Below the pieces are notes generated by a model that searched no databases, was not told the origin of the DNA, and saw only the letters and a list, made by a program, of their open reading frames with translations. A DNA stretch of 64,000 nt from Cedecea neteri. Its GTDB lineage: Bacteria; Pseudomonadota; Gammaproteobacteria; Enterobacterales; Enterobacteriaceae. The position numbers and the translations under genes were made by a program. The stretch covers positions 248,001 to 312,000 of the forward strand of contig NZ_CP009458.1 in the NCBI RefSeq assembly GCF_000758305.1, given 5' to 3'. Of this stretch, positions 1 to 8,692 are shown one piece after another. The first letter of the stretch is position 1, and the number at the start of each line of letters is the position of its first letter.

Positions 1-271
1 TATTGAAGAAGTCGCCAGGCAGTCCGGCTACTCGAAGTGGTACCTGCAGCGGATGTTCTCAGACTGGGCGGGGAAGAGCCTCGGGGCCTACATTCGTGAA
101 CGTAAATTGCAGTTAGCGGCAGAAGATCTGAAAAATACCGAGGACAAAATCCTCGATATCTCAGTGCGCTACGGTTTTGATTCGCAGCAATCTTTTACCC
201 GCACATTTGGAAAACGGTTCAATACATCTCCCGGCGCCTACCGCCGCGAGCACGAACAGCCGCTTAATTAA
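1..271 (+). CDS. AraC-family regulator, MarA/SoxS/RamA-like (5' end outside window)
   Basis: The reading frame is open from base 2 to the stop at 269-271, so the N-terminus lies outside the window. The visible 89 residues are the C-terminal part of a double helix-turn-helix DNA-binding domain. The motifs IEEVARQSGYSKWYLQRMF and RYGFDSQQSFTRTF are typical of the small MarA/SoxS/Rob/RamA activators, which bind DNA as monomers and control multidrug and oxidative stress genes. There is no room for a C-terminal effector domain, which fits MarA/RamA/SoxS rather than Rob. Which member it is cannot be decided from this fragment. Confidence 0.85.
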   Translation, partial: IEEVARQSGYSKWYLQRMFSDWAGKSLGAYIRERKLQLAAEDLKNTEDKILDISVRYGFDSQQSFTRTFGKRFNTSPGAYRREHEQPLN

Positions 272-279
272 GACCTTTT

Positions 280-314
280 CTGGGTGGGTATGCGCCGCTT
301 ACCCACCCAGTTTT
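280..314 (+). terminator. Intrinsic terminator of the AraC-type gene
   Basis: Two 11-base arms (280-290 and 300-310, CTGGGTGGGTA and its complement) enclose a 9-base loop and are followed by TTTTC. It sits directly after the regulator stop codon and before the convergent yqcA stop. Confidence 0.75.
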
Positions 315-317
315 CAC

Positions 318-767
318 TTACTTCAGTAAAGTCGACCACTGTTCAACCCATGGGCCAGAAACCACTTCAGGCTCTGGATGGTCGTTAGCGTCAATCGTTA
401 AAACGTCGGCGATGCGGGTTGCGCCCTGCTCCTGCAATAACGCATCAAACTGCTTGCCGCCACCGCAGAAGTGGTCGTAATTACTGTCGCCCAGCGCAAT
501 CAAGCCGTAATGCAGCTCAGGCTGGTAACCCAGTTGATCTTTGATAGCCTGAAACAGCGGGACAATGCTGTCCGGCAGATCGCCCTGCCCGGTCGTGGAA
601 GTGACCACCAGCGCATAATGGTTGCGGTAGTATTGCCACTCGGTCAGGTCAGGATCTTCAAACACCTTTGCCTGATGGCCGTGTTTTTTCAGAATGGTTT
701 CGGCTTCTTCCGCCACTAACAACGCATTGCCGTACATCGTACCTACAAAAATACCCACTTCGGCCAT
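318..767 (-). CDS. yqcA: Flavodoxin-like protein YqcA
   Basis: This is a 149-residue FMN-binding flavodoxin-fold protein, the length of E. coli YqcA. The N-terminal loop GTMYGNALLVAEEAE is the phosphate-binding loop of flavodoxins, followed by TSTTGQGDLPDS and ALGDSNYDHFCGGGKQFD, the two flavin-ring loops. The ATG at 767 was chosen because it matches the E. coli start (MAEVGIFVG) and has TAAGGAG seven bases upstream; the frame is open further upstream but that would overlap truC. It is the last gene of yqcC-truC-yqcA. The family is an electron carrier; the partner of YqcA is not known to me. Confidence 0.93.
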   Translation of the reverse strand: MAEVGIFVGTMYGNALLVAEEAETILKKHGHQAKVFEDPDLTEWQYYRNHYALVVTSTTGQGDLPDSIVPLFQAIKDQLGYQPELHYGLIALGDSNYDHFCGGGKQFDALLQEQGATRIADVLTIDANDHPEPEVVSGPWVEQWSTLLK

Positions 768-784
768 CGGTAACTCCTTAAGAA

Positions 785-1564
785 TTAGAGACAAGGCTTA
801 TCCTGGCAGCTCGCCGGATCACACTCACTATTTTCAACATCCGGCAACAGACCACGCCAGCCAAATTGTGTCAGCATTTGCATCCAGGTTTCATCCAGCC
901 CCGCTTTTAGCGTCAACGGTTCCCCGGTGACAGGATGATTTAAAGAGAGCTGGCTGGCATGCAGCATCAGGCGCTGACAGCCGAAATGCTCCGCCGCACC
1001 GCGATTCTGGCGCAAATCGCCGTGTTTGGAATCGCCAATGATGGGATGCCGAAGATGCGCCAAATGCCGCCGGAGCTGGTGTTTGCGGCCCGTCTTTGGC
1101 TCAAGTTCCACCAGACTGTAGCGCGCGCTTGGATAGCGCCCCACCGCCACCGGCATTTCGACCGTTGCCAGCCCGCGATAATGCGTCACTGCGGGCTGTG
1201 GCCCTTTGTCCTGGTCGCTAAATTTATCGGCGATTTTATCCAGCTCTTCAACCAGAGGATAATCCAGCACGGCTTCGTCCTGCAGCCAGCCGCGCACAAC
1301 GGCATGATAACGTTTCTGCATTTGATGCTGCTCGAACTGCTGCGACAGCAGACGGCCGACTTCGCTGGACAACCCCATCAACAGCACGCCGGAAGTTGGC
1401 CTGTCGAGGCGATGAACGGTAAACACGTGCTGGCCAATCTGGTCGCGGACGGTTTGCATCACCACGACTTTTTCGTGCCTGTCCAGCCAGCTACGGTGAA
1501 CCAGCCAGCCGGACGGTTTGTTCACGGCAACCAGCCATTCATCCTGGTAAATAATCTCCAGCAT
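785..1564 (-). CDS. truC: tRNA pseudouridine(65) synthase TruC
   Basis: This 259-residue protein belongs to the RluA/RsuA pseudouridine synthase family. The motif HRLDRPTSGVLL carries the catalytic aspartate (about D54), and GRKHQLRRHLAHL is the RluA-type RNA-binding segment near the C-terminal third. E. coli TruC modifies U65 in tRNA-Ile and tRNA-Asp. The start codon shares one base with the yqcC stop (TAATG), so translation is probably coupled. The C-terminal tail is cysteine-rich (SECDPASCQDKPC), an oddity that I cannot assign a role. The yqcA gene follows 17 bases downstream. Confidence 0.95.
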   Translation of the reverse strand: MLEIIYQDEWLVAVNKPSGWLVHRSWLDRHEKVVVMQTVRDQIGQHVFTVHRLDRPTSGVLLMGLSSEVGRLLSQQFEQHQMQKRYHAVVRGWLQDEAVLDYPLVEELDKIADKFSDQDKGPQPAVTHYRGLATVEMPVAVGRYPSARYSLVELEPKTGRKHQLRRHLAHLRHPIIGDSKHGDLRQNRGAAEHFGCQRLMLHASQLSLNHPVTGEPLTLKAGLDETWMQMLTQFGWRGLLPDVENSECDPASCQDKPCL

Positions 1565-1893
1565 TAACCCTGTTCCGCGTCAAACAATGCATCCAGCTCA
1601 AGCAGCACGGCAAGGAGAGGTTCACGCACGGCATGCGTCGCATCCAGCGCCATCTCATAATAAGGGGCGATAGCAAAGGCTTCAGGCAGAGGATGCTGGC
1701 TGTCCAGCAGCGCGTGCATACGAGGGATCAAGACCCATTGCAACCATTCGTGAGGCTGCAGCGTATCCATGCAGAAAGGCTGAGTGCTCTCAAATGCTGT
1801 GGGATCGGGAGGCAGGCCCTGCCAGAGGGAATGATCGCGCAGGATCTGCTCAATGGTGAGTAAATGATGGCGAACCAGCGTCTGGCGCTCCAT
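1564..1893 (-). CDS. yqcC: YqcC family protein (DUF446)
   Basis: This is a 109-residue acidic protein of unknown function, the same length as E. coli YqcC, rich in leucine and histidine and without signal peptide or membrane segment. It is the first gene of yqcC-truC-yqcA, its stop codon overlapping the truC start by one base. The conserved operon with a tRNA pseudouridine synthase suggests an RNA-related role, but that is inference. The csrB gene lies about 70 bases upstream on the same strand. Confidence 0.9.
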   Translation of the reverse strand: MERQTLVRHHLLTIEQILRDHSLWQGLPPDPTAFESTQPFCMDTLQPHEWLQWVLIPRMHALLDSQHPLPEAFAIAPYYEMALDATHAVREPLLAVLLELDALFDAEQG

Positions 1894-1963
1894 GAAAACC
1901 TCATACGTCAGTGGAAAAGAGCGGTACAGAATACCACTTCTTCACTGCCCGTGAAAAAGGCAT

Positions 1964-1995
1964 AAAAAAGGGAGCACTGTTTACACAGTGCTCCC
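1964..1995 (-). terminator. CsrB intrinsic terminator
   Basis: Read on the minus strand, GGGAGCACTG, a short loop and CAGTGCTCCC are followed by six T residues. This ends the CsrB transcript. Confidence 0.9.
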
Positions 1996-2334
1996 GGTTC
2001 GTTTCGCAGCTAATCCAGCTACTTTTTATGCTCCCTGCTCATCCATGACAACTTTGTCCTCTGGTCTCCTGACCAGCAATCCATCGCCAGGGCTTCCTGC
2101 TGCCATCATCCTGATGGGTGTCCAACATCATCCTGACGCTAAATCCTTGAGTCTTCCTGACCCACCGTACTCCTGTTACGGCTCTCATTCTCCGTCCTGG
2201 AGGTGTCCTTTAACTCTGCCTGAGTTATCCGTGCTTCATCTGTGAAGCCTTCCTTGTTCGCCATCCCGGCGGGTTCCTTTTGTAAGAAGCGACATCATCC
2301 TAATGTCTCCTTCATTACGTCGACATCCTGTCGA
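1964..2334 (-). ncRNA. csrB: CsrB small RNA, CsrA antagonist
   Basis: The minus strand matches the E. coli CsrB layout: a start near TCGACAGGATGTCGAC, many repeats of the type CAGGATG in hairpin loops, the block AAGGACACCTCCAGGA, then GTAGCTGGATTAGCTGCGA and CGAACCGGGAGC ahead of the terminator. About two dozen GGA trinucleotides are present, which is how CsrB sequesters the CsrA translational regulator. The length of about 370 bases equals the E. coli RNA (369). The position between yqcC and syd is also the E. coli one. The 5' end is placed by similarity and may be off by one or two bases. Confidence 0.95.
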
Positions 2335-2485
2335 TGGATATAGAATCCCCTATTTGCCCGCATGTGACAAGGGATGCAGCGGTGCTGCGGGCAAAAACCT
2401 TCATTCGGAACTTTCCTAAAACAAAAATAACTCATTGTTTTATAATGGAATATACAAATGAGAGTCGCTTTCATCTGCTATCAAA

Positions 2486-2525
2486 TGTAGCGATCTCTCA
2501 CACAGCTTGTAAGAGATCTCTCACA
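2486..2525 (-). promoter_or_regulatory. Tandem UvrY/SirA response-regulator boxes upstream of csrB
   Basis: TGTAAGAGATCTCTCACA (2508-2525) is a near-perfect copy of the 18-base palindrome bound by UvrY/SirA/GacA. It is centred about 183 bases upstream of the inferred CsrB start, the far-upstream placement I recall for the enterobacterial csrB box. A second copy with a degraded left half, TGTAGCGATCTCTCACA, lies at 2486-2502, about 20 bases closer. This suggests BarA-UvrY control of CsrB. Confidence 0.75.
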
Positions 2526-2543
2526 AAGTGTTGGGCAAAAAAG

Positions 2544-3089
2544 CTAAATCACCTGTGGTGTTAAGGCATTAAGAAAATCAGAAAGGGAGGTGGAAAGCAC
2601 GGTGCGCTGCGGGGTGCCGATTCTTTCAATCACCACTTCACCTGTCAAGTTGCATAGTGAAACGACTTCCATTTCATCTTCCGTGGTGGCTAAAAACAGC
2701 GTCGGGGATAACTTCAAACGCTTCTGTGTCACCAGGTGGCCAATCAGGTTCTCCTGCACGCGAACAAAGTCATCTTCACTCCAGGCCTGCAGCAGCGTCA
2801 GCGCAGTATTCCCATGTATGGCAGGCATATCTCCGGCAAACTGCGTGGTGTAAAACGCTTCAACGGCAGGTTGGAGGGAAATATCCAATGCTCGCTCTAC
2901 GGCGCTTAAATCCGCTTCTGGGGTAAACGGTTGGGGCTGCCAGCGCACGTCTCCCCCGGTGGTCGTTACAATACACGGCGACGGAATGCCGTATAGCGCT
3001 TCACTGGCAGGCCAGCCTCCCGTTTCCTCCTGCCACTGGTCGCAAAAACGGCGGGTAAACTCTTTAAGGGCAAAGGCGACTTCGTTCAT
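2544..3089 (-). CDS. syd: SecY-interacting protein Syd
   Basis: This is a 181-residue soluble protein, the same length as E. coli Syd, which binds the SecY translocon subunit from the cytoplasmic side. Shared segments include ELYGIPSPCI-like SEALYGIPSPCIV, FYTTQFAGDM and WSEDDFVRVQENLIGHLVTQKRLKL. The frame is open upstream to 3155, but the ATG at 3089 (MNEVAFALKEF) gives the family length and keeps the gene clear of queF, which starts divergently at 3154. The space of 64 bases between them must hold both promoters. Confidence 0.93.
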   Translation of the reverse strand: MNEVAFALKEFTRRFCDQWQEETGGWPASEALYGIPSPCIVTTTGGDVRWQPQPFTPEADLSAVERALDISLQPAVEAFYTTQFAGDMPAIHGNTALTLLQAWSEDDFVRVQENLIGHLVTQKRLKLSPTLFLATTEDEMEVVSLCNLTGEVVIERIGTPQRTVLSTSLSDFLNALTPQVI

Positions 3090-3153
3090 TAATTTCTCAC
3101 TCGCGTAGGCTGGGGTACAATAAAAGCCAATTGTACCTTTATCTCGGTGAAAC

Positions 3154-3996
3154 ATGTCCTACGAAAATCACCAGGCTCTAAGTGGCCTGACGCTGGGTAA
3201 GCCCACGGCTTATCAGGATCAATACCAGCCTTCGTTACTGCAGGCCGTACCACGTAGCCTGAATCGCGACCCGCTTGGCCTCCACGCCGACAGCTTGCCA
3301 TTTAGCGGCGGCGACATCTGGACGCTATACGAACTCTCATGGCTGAACAGTAACGGCCTGCCTCAGGTCGCCGTGGGCCATGTGCAATTAGACGCCAACA
3401 GCGTCAATCTTGTGGAGTCCAAAAGCTTTAAGCTCTACCTGAACAGCTTTAACCAGACTCGCTTCGCCGACTGGGAAACCGTCCAGGCAACGCTGAAGCG
3501 CGACCTAAGCGCCTGCGCCGAAGGTGACGTCAGCGTGGTGCTGTTCCGCCTGCATGAGCTGGAAGGCCAGGAAATTGCAGCTTTCAGCGGAGAATGCATC
3601 GACGAGCAGGACATCACCATCGACAGCTACGACTTTAACGCAGATTACCTGCAAGAGGCCGCGGGTGAAGAGATCGTGGAAGAAACGCTGGTTAGCCACC
3701 TGCTGAAGTCCAACTGCCTGATCACCCACCAGCCAGACTGGGGCTCCGTGCAGATTCGCTATCGCGGCCCGAAAATCGATCGCGAAAAGCTGCTGCGCTA
3801 TCTGGTCTCCTTCCGCCATCACAACGAGTTTCATGAACAGTGCGTGGAGCGTATCTTTAATGACCTGCAGCGCTTCTGCCAACCGCAATCCCTCAGCGTT
3901 TATGCACGTTACACGCGCCGGGGCGGGTTGGACATTAACCCGTGGCGTACCAATACCGATTTCCATCCTGCTTTTGGCCGCCTGACCCGCCAATAA
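3154..3996 (+). CDS. queF: NADPH-dependent 7-cyano-7-deazaguanine reductase QueF
   Basis: QueF reduces preQ0 to preQ1 in queuosine biosynthesis. At 280 residues this is the long, two-domain (YqcD-type) form, close to E. coli (282). The NADPH-binding QueF motif ESKSFKLYLNSFNQTRF is at about residues 88-104. The catalytic cysteine is C188 in KSNCLITHQPDWGSVQI, with the general acid D195 seven residues later. It is transcribed divergently from syd, and ppnN follows 115 bases downstream with its own ribosome binding site. Confidence 0.97.
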   Translation: MSYENHQALSGLTLGKPTAYQDQYQPSLLQAVPRSLNRDPLGLHADSLPFSGGDIWTLYELSWLNSNGLPQVAVGHVQLDANSVNLVESKSFKLYLNSFNQTRFADWETVQATLKRDLSACAEGDVSVVLFRLHELEGQEIAAFSGECIDEQDITIDSYDFNADYLQEAAGEEIVEETLVSHLLKSNCLITHQPDWGSVQIRYRGPKIDREKLLRYLVSFRHHNEFHEQCVERIFNDLQRFCQPQSLSVYARYTRRGGLDINPWRTNTDFHPAFGRLTRQ

Positions 3997-4111
3997 GTGC
4001 GAAATAGCTCCCAGCGCCAAAAGTGAATGTGGTTTACGGGTTGTTAAAGTGAACAAGCCAGGGCTATTGTAATCTGTGAGAACGGCACTTTTCGTTCCGT
4101 AAGGAGTTCAC

Positions 4112-5476
4112 TTGATTACACATATTAGCCCGCTTGGCTCAATGGATATGTTGTCGCAGCTGGAAGTCGATATGCTTAAACGCACCGCCAGCAGCGACCT
4201 TTATCAACTGTTTCGTAACTGCTCACTGGCGGTCCTTAATTCCGGCAGTCAAACCGACAGCAGCAAAGAGCTGCTCTCTCGCTACCAGAACTTTGACATC
4301 AATGTGTTACGCCGTGAACGTGGCGTAAAACTCGAACTGATTAATCCCCCGGAAGACGCTTTTGTTGACGGCAGAATCATCCGCGCGTTGCAGGCTAACC
4401 TGTTTGCCGTCCTGCGCGATATTCTGTTTGTTAATGGCCAAATTGCCAACGCAGGCCGTTTTCAACATTTGAACAAAGAAAACTCTATTCACATCACCAA
4501 CATGGTGTTTTCTATTTTACGAAATGCCCGTGCGCTGCACGTGGGTGAAGCACCGAACCTGGTGGTTTGCTGGGGTGGCCACTCCATTAACGAAAATGAA
4601 TACCTATATGCCCGCCGTGTGGGTACTCAGCTTGGCCTGCGTGAGCTGAACATCTGTACCGGTTGTGGGCCTGGTGCGATGGAAGCGCCGATGAAGGGTG
4701 CTGCCGTCGGCCACGCTCAGCAGCGCTATAAAGAAGGGCGTTTTATCGGCCTGACGGAACCTTCTATTATCGCCGCCGAGCCGCCTAACCCACTGGTCAA
4801 CGAACTGATCATCATGCCGGATATTGAAAAGCGGCTTGAGGCGTTCGTGCGTATTGCCCACGGTATTATTATCTTCCCTGGCGGGGTCGGAACCGCAGAA
4901 GAGTTACTCTACCTGTTAGGTATTCTGATGAACCCGCATAACCACGATCAGGTTCTGCCGCTGATCCTGACCGGGCCGAAAGAAAGCGCGGATTACTTCC
5001 GCGTGCTGGATGAATTTATCGTTAGCACCCTGGGCGAGAAAGCGCGCCGGCATTATAAAATCATCATCGACGACGCAACTGAAGTCGCCCACCTGATGAA
5101 AAAAGCCATGCCGCAGGTGAAAGAGAACCGCCGTGAAACCGGCGATGCCTACGGCTTCAACTGGTCTATTCGCATCTCGCCGGATCTGCAGATGCCGTTC
5201 GAGCCGACCCACGAAAACATGGCTAACCTGCAACTTTACCCTGACCAGCCTGCAGAAAAACTGGCGGCATCACTGCGCCGCGCCTTCTCAGGCATTGTTG
5301 CCGGCAACGTGAAGGAACCCGGCATTCATGCCATCGAAAAATACGGCCCGTACAAACTGCACGGAGATCCGGACATGATGAAACGCATGGACGTTCTGCT
5401 GCAGGGCTTTGTCGCCCAACACCGCATGAAGCTGCCCGGCAGCGCCTACATCCCCTGCTACGAAATCGTACGCTAA
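4112..5476 (+). CDS. ppnN: Pyrimidine/purine nucleotide 5'-monophosphate nucleosidase PpnN (YgdH)
   Basis: This 454-residue protein matches E. coli PpnN over its whole length. PpnN hydrolyses nucleoside monophosphates to base and ribose 5-phosphate and is stimulated by (p)ppGpp. The central LOG-like Rossmann domain shows GCGPGAMEAPMKGA and the signature PGGVGTAEE. The start is TTG at 4112, as in E. coli, supported by AAGGAG at 4101-4106. The nearest in-frame ATG (4142) would remove a conserved N-terminus. A terminator follows the stop. Confidence 0.96.
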   Translation: MITHISPLGSMDMLSQLEVDMLKRTASSDLYQLFRNCSLAVLNSGSQTDSSKELLSRYQNFDINVLRRERGVKLELINPPEDAFVDGRIIRALQANLFAVLRDILFVNGQIANAGRFQHLNKENSIHITNMVFSILRNARALHVGEAPNLVVCWGGHSINENEYLYARRVGTQLGLRELNICTGCGPGAMEAPMKGAAVGHAQQRYKEGRFIGLTEPSIIAAEPPNPLVNELIIMPDIEKRLEAFVRIAHGIIIFPGGVGTAEELLYLLGILMNPHNHDQVLPLILTGPKESADYFRVLDEFIVSTLGEKARRHYKIIIDDATEVAHLMKKAMPQVKENRRETGDAYGFNWSIRISPDLQMPFEPTHENMANLQLYPDQPAEKLAASLRRAFSGIVAGNVKEPGIHAIEKYGPYKLHGDPDMMKRMDVLLQGFVAQHRMKLPGSAYIPCYEIVR

Positions 5477-5482
5477 CCTTCC

Positions 5483-5512
5483 AGGGCGACCCATCAGTCG
5501 CCCTTCTTTTTA
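5483..5512 (+). terminator. Intrinsic terminator of ppnN
   Basis: AGGGCGAC (5483-5490) and GTCGCCCT (5497-5504) form an 8-base stem with a 6-base loop, followed by a T-rich tract. Confidence 0.8.
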
Positions 5513-5939
5513 CGCTCCCCGAAGCCATTTAATCGATTGCGCTCACACTTAAAAGCACAAACATTGCGACCTGAAGCAAATACTCGTTGAAAAATGCTGT
5601 TTTAGGCACTTTCTTTGGCAAAAACCGAGTTATTTGGTCAGGTTTAATTTATTGCATCATCCACAAGTGTTAGGCTTCGCGACCATAAATGTCATATTGA
5701 TGTCTATGAACAGACTGTTATGCGGATTTGTCGCTTAACAAACGTAGATTATCGCATTTGGGATCGCGATCACTGATACATAGATGACATAAATGTATCT
5801 TTCCGCCCGCCGATAGTTACGGGCCACAACTACTACAAAAACGCCCCCGGCCAGAATTTAGTTTCAGCAGTTACGCCACACACATTGCGTTAACTGCGAA
5901 TTTTTAAACATTGCACGAAACATTCCTTTGGAGATGTAA
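5513..5939 (+). promoter_or_regulatory. Long sdaC upstream region with a CRP-like site
   Basis: This stretch of about 430 bases has no gene. It is AT-rich and holds the sdaC control region. TGGGATCGCGATCACT at 5759-5774 matches the CRP consensus half-sites TGTGA-N6-TCACA in 8 of 10 positions. A -10-like TATCTT lies at 5796-5801, which would put the site near -41.5 relative to a start at about 5808, as in class II CRP promoters. E. coli sdaC is known to depend on CRP and to be affected by Lrp. The 5' untranslated region would then be about 130 bases; the rest holds nothing I recognise. Confidence 0.55.
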
Positions 5940-7229
5940 ATGGAAACCACTCAAACCGGCAGTATTGTCTCTGCTGAGAAAAAAGGCGCATGGCGCAAGA
6001 CCGACACCATGTGGATGCTGGGCCTTTATGGCACGGCTATCGGTGCAGGCGTCCTGTTCCTGCCAATCAACGCCGGCGTTGGTGGCCTGATTCCGCTGTT
6101 CATCATGGCGATTCTGGCTTTCCCGATGACTTTCTTTGCCCACCGTGGCCTGACGCGCTTTGTTTTGTCGGGTAAAAACCCAGGTGAAGACATTACCGAA
6201 GTTGTAGAAGAGCACTTTGGTATCGGCGCAGGTAAGCTCATCACCCTGCTGTACTTCTTTGCTATCTACCCGATCCTGCTGGTTTACAGCGTGGCGATCA
6301 CCAACACCGTGGACAGCTTCATCACCCACCAGTTGGGCATGACCGCGCCGCCGCGCGCGATTCTTTCCCTGATCCTGATCATTGGCATGATGACCATCGT
6401 GCGCTTTGGCGAGCAGATGATCGTCAAAGCGATGAGCATCCTGGTATTCCCGTTTGTTGCAGCACTGATGATTCTGGCTCTGTACCTGATTCCAAACTGG
6501 AGCGGTGCAGCGTTTGAAACCCTGTCCTTCAGCGCAACCCCGGCAACCGGCAGCGGCCTGTGGATGACCCTGTGGCTGGCGATTCCGGTGATGGTCTTCT
6601 CCTTCAACCACTCGCCGATCATCTCCTCCTTCGCCGTGGCTAAACGCGAAGAGTACGGCGCAGGCGCTGAGAAAAAATGCTCCAGCATTCTGGCACGTGC
6701 CCACGTCATGATGGTGTTGACCGTTATGTTCTTCGTGTTCAGCTGTGTGCTGAGCCTGACCCCGGCAGACCTGGCCGCGGCAAAAGCGCAGAACATCTCT
6801 ATCCTGTCTTACCTGGCTAACCACTTTAATGCACCGGTTATCGCCTGGATGGCACCAATCATTGCAATGATTGCCATCACTAAATCCTTCCTCGGCCACT
6901 ATCTGGGCGCGCGTGAAGGCTTTAACGGCATGGTCATTAAGTCTCTGCGCAGCAAAGGCAAAACCATTGAACTGAACAAGCTGAACCGCATCACCGCGAT
7001 CTTCATGCTCGTCACAACCTGGATTGTCGCGACCCTGAACCCAAGCATCCTCGGGATGATTGAAACCCTGGGCGGCCCGGTTATTGCGATGATTCTGTTC
7101 CTGATGCCGATGTATGCGATTCAGAAAGTGCCGGCGATGCGTAAATACAGCGGCCATATCAGCAACATCTTCGTTGTGATTATGGGCCTGATTGCTATCT
7201 CCGCTATCTTCTACTCGCTGTTCAGCTAA
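5940..7229 (+). CDS. sdaC: Serine:H+ symporter SdaC
   Basis: This 429-residue inner-membrane protein has about 11 hydrophobic segments and belongs to the hydroxy/aromatic amino acid permease family with TdcC and YhaO. The first segment GLYGTAIGAGVLFLPINAG is the characteristic start of the transport core. SdaC imports L-serine with protons at high capacity. The sdaB gene follows 63 bases downstream and deaminates the imported serine, so the two form a uptake-and-degradation operon. The ATG at 5940 is preceded by TTTGGAGATGTAA, a good ribosome binding site. Confidence 0.96.
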   Translation: METTQTGSIVSAEKKGAWRKTDTMWMLGLYGTAIGAGVLFLPINAGVGGLIPLFIMAILAFPMTFFAHRGLTRFVLSGKNPGEDITEVVEEHFGIGAGKLITLLYFFAIYPILLVYSVAITNTVDSFITHQLGMTAPPRAILSLILIIGMMTIVRFGEQMIVKAMSILVFPFVAALMILALYLIPNWSGAAFETLSFSATPATGSGLWMTLWLAIPVMVFSFNHSPIISSFAVAKREEYGAGAEKKCSSILARAHVMMVLTVMFFVFSCVLSLTPADLAAAKAQNISILSYLANHFNAPVIAWMAPIIAMIAITKSFLGHYLGAREGFNGMVIKSLRSKGKTIELNKLNRITAIFMLVTTWIVATLNPSILGMIETLGGPVIAMILFLMPMYAIQKVPAMRKYSGHISNIFVVIMGLIAISAIFYSLFS

Positions 7230-7239
7230 GCCTTATAAA

Positions 7240-7257
7240 GCCGCCCGCTCGGGCGGC
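7240..7257 (+). other. Stable hairpin between sdaC and sdaB
   Basis: GCCGCCC and GGGCGGC form a 7-base GC stem with a 4-base loop in the 63-base gap. The bases after it (TCTCTCTTCT) are a poor T-tract, so it may be a partial terminator or a 3'-end stabiliser that lets sdaC and sdaB be expressed at different levels. Confidence 0.55.
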
Positions 7258-7292
7258 TCTCTCTTCTCAAGTCACTTACGCAGGGAAATCTT

Positions 7293-8660
7293 ATGATTAG
7301 CGTATTCGACATTTTCAAAATCGGTATTGGCCCCTCCAGCTCACATACCGTCGGCCCGATGAAAGCCGGTAAACAATTTTCCGATGACCTGATTGAGCAA
7401 GGGATCTTGCGCGACGTCACCCGCGTTGTCGTGGACGTTTACGGCTCACTATCCCTGACCGGTAAAGGTCACCATACCGATATCGCGATTATTATGGGCC
7501 TGGCGGGTAACCTGCCGGACACCGTCGATATCGACGCTATTCCGCATTTCATCCAGGATGTGAATACCCACGGGCGCCTGATGCTGGCCAACGGCCAACA
7601 TGAAGTTGAATTCCCGGTGGACTGCTGCATGAACTTCCATGCCGACAACCTGGCGCTTCACGAGAATGGTATGCGCATCACCGCTCTGGCTGGCGACAAA
7701 GTGCTGTATTCTCAGACCTATTACTCCATCGGCGGCGGCTTTATCGTTGATGAAGCGCATTTTGGCGTAGAGAGTGAAAATCCGGTCAGCGTGCCGTATC
7801 CGTATAAGAATGCTGCAGACCTGCAAAAACACTGCCGTGAAACGGGCTTATCGCTTTCCGGTCTGATGATGCAGAACGAACGCGCCCTGCACAGCCAGGA
7901 AGAGATCGACGCCCACTTTGCAGCGGTCTGGGAAGTAATGAGCAGCGGGATTGAACGCGGTATCACTACGGAAGGCGTGCTGCCGGGCAAAATGCGCGTT
8001 CCGCGTCGTGCTGCAGCCCTGCGTCGTATGCTGGTGACCACCGATAAAAATAACTCTGACCCGATGGCAGTTGTGGACTGGATCAATATGTTCGCGCTGG
8101 CGGTGAACGAAGAAAACGCAGCCGGTGGCCGCGTGGTCACGGCCCCAACAAACGGTGCCTGCGGTATTGTTCCGGCGGTGTTGGCGTACTACGACAAATT
8201 CATTCGTCAGGTGAACGCTAACTCCTGTGCCCGCTATTTCCTGGCAGCAGGTGCTATCGGTTCTCTGTATAAAATGAACGCGTCTATCTCTGGTGCCGAA
8301 GTAGGCTGCCAGGGGGAAGTGGGCGTAGCCTGTTCAATGGCAGCCGCCGGACTTGCCGAGCTGCTGGGCGGTAGCCCGACTCAAGTGTGTATCGCCGCGG
8401 AAATCGGCATGGAGCATAATCTGGGGCTGACGTGTGACCCGGTTGCGGGCCAGGTTCAGGTTCCATGCATCGAGCGTAACGCCATTGCCGCCGTAAAAGC
8501 AGTGAACGCTGCGCGTATGGCGATGCGCCGCACCAGCGAGCCTCGCGTGTGTCTGGATAAGGTTATCGAGACAATGTATGAAACGGGCAAGGACATGAAC
8601 GCCAAATACCGCGAAACCTCTCGCGGTGGCCTGGCGCTGAAAATTGTCGCCTGTGACTAA
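7293..8660 (+). CDS. sdaB: L-serine deaminase SdaB (iron-sulfur dependent)
   Basis: This 455-residue enzyme converts L-serine to pyruvate and ammonia with a 4Fe-4S cluster. The N-terminal domain starts ISVFDIFKIGIGPSSSHTVGP, the typical beta-domain signature. The catalytic domain includes TAPTNGACGIVPAVL and AEIGMEHNLGLTCDPVAGQVQVPCIERNA, which holds cluster cysteines. The sequence most resembles SdaB, and its place after sdaC supports that over SdaA. The length equals E. coli SdaB (455). Confidence 0.97.
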   Translation: MISVFDIFKIGIGPSSSHTVGPMKAGKQFSDDLIEQGILRDVTRVVVDVYGSLSLTGKGHHTDIAIIMGLAGNLPDTVDIDAIPHFIQDVNTHGRLMLANGQHEVEFPVDCCMNFHADNLALHENGMRITALAGDKVLYSQTYYSIGGGFIVDEAHFGVESENPVSVPYPYKNAADLQKHCRETGLSLSGLMMQNERALHSQEEIDAHFAAVWEVMSSGIERGITTEGVLPGKMRVPRRAAALRRMLVTTDKNNSDPMAVVDWINMFALAVNEENAAGGRVVTAPTNGACGIVPAVLAYYDKFIRQVNANSCARYFLAAGAIGSLYKMNASISGAEVGCQGEVGVACSMAAAGLAELLGGSPTQVCIAAEIGMEHNLGLTCDPVAGQVQVPCIERNAIAAVKAVNAARMAMRRTSEPRVCLDKVIETMYETGKDMNAKYRETSRGGLALKIVACD

Positions 8661-8665
8661 AAATT

Positions 8666-8692
8666 AAGGCTCCCGGTTGGGAGCCTTTTTCT
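8666..8692. terminator. Terminator between sdaB and the convergent aminotransferase gene
   Basis: AAGGCTCCC and GGGAGCCTT form a 9-base stem with a short loop, followed by TTTTTCTTA on the plus strand. On the minus strand the flank is AATTTTTA, so it may serve both genes. Confidence 0.8.

Noticed and set aside
2334..2564. 76-codon plus-strand frame upstream of csrB
   Set aside because: It lies over the csrB promoter and UvrY boxes, has no ribosome binding site and runs into the antisense of syd.
5904..7157. 417-codon open frame on the minus strand opposite sdaC
   Set aside because: It is an antisense shadow, rich in His, Gln and Arg as expected from the complement of a GC-rich membrane protein gene, with no homology or initiation site.
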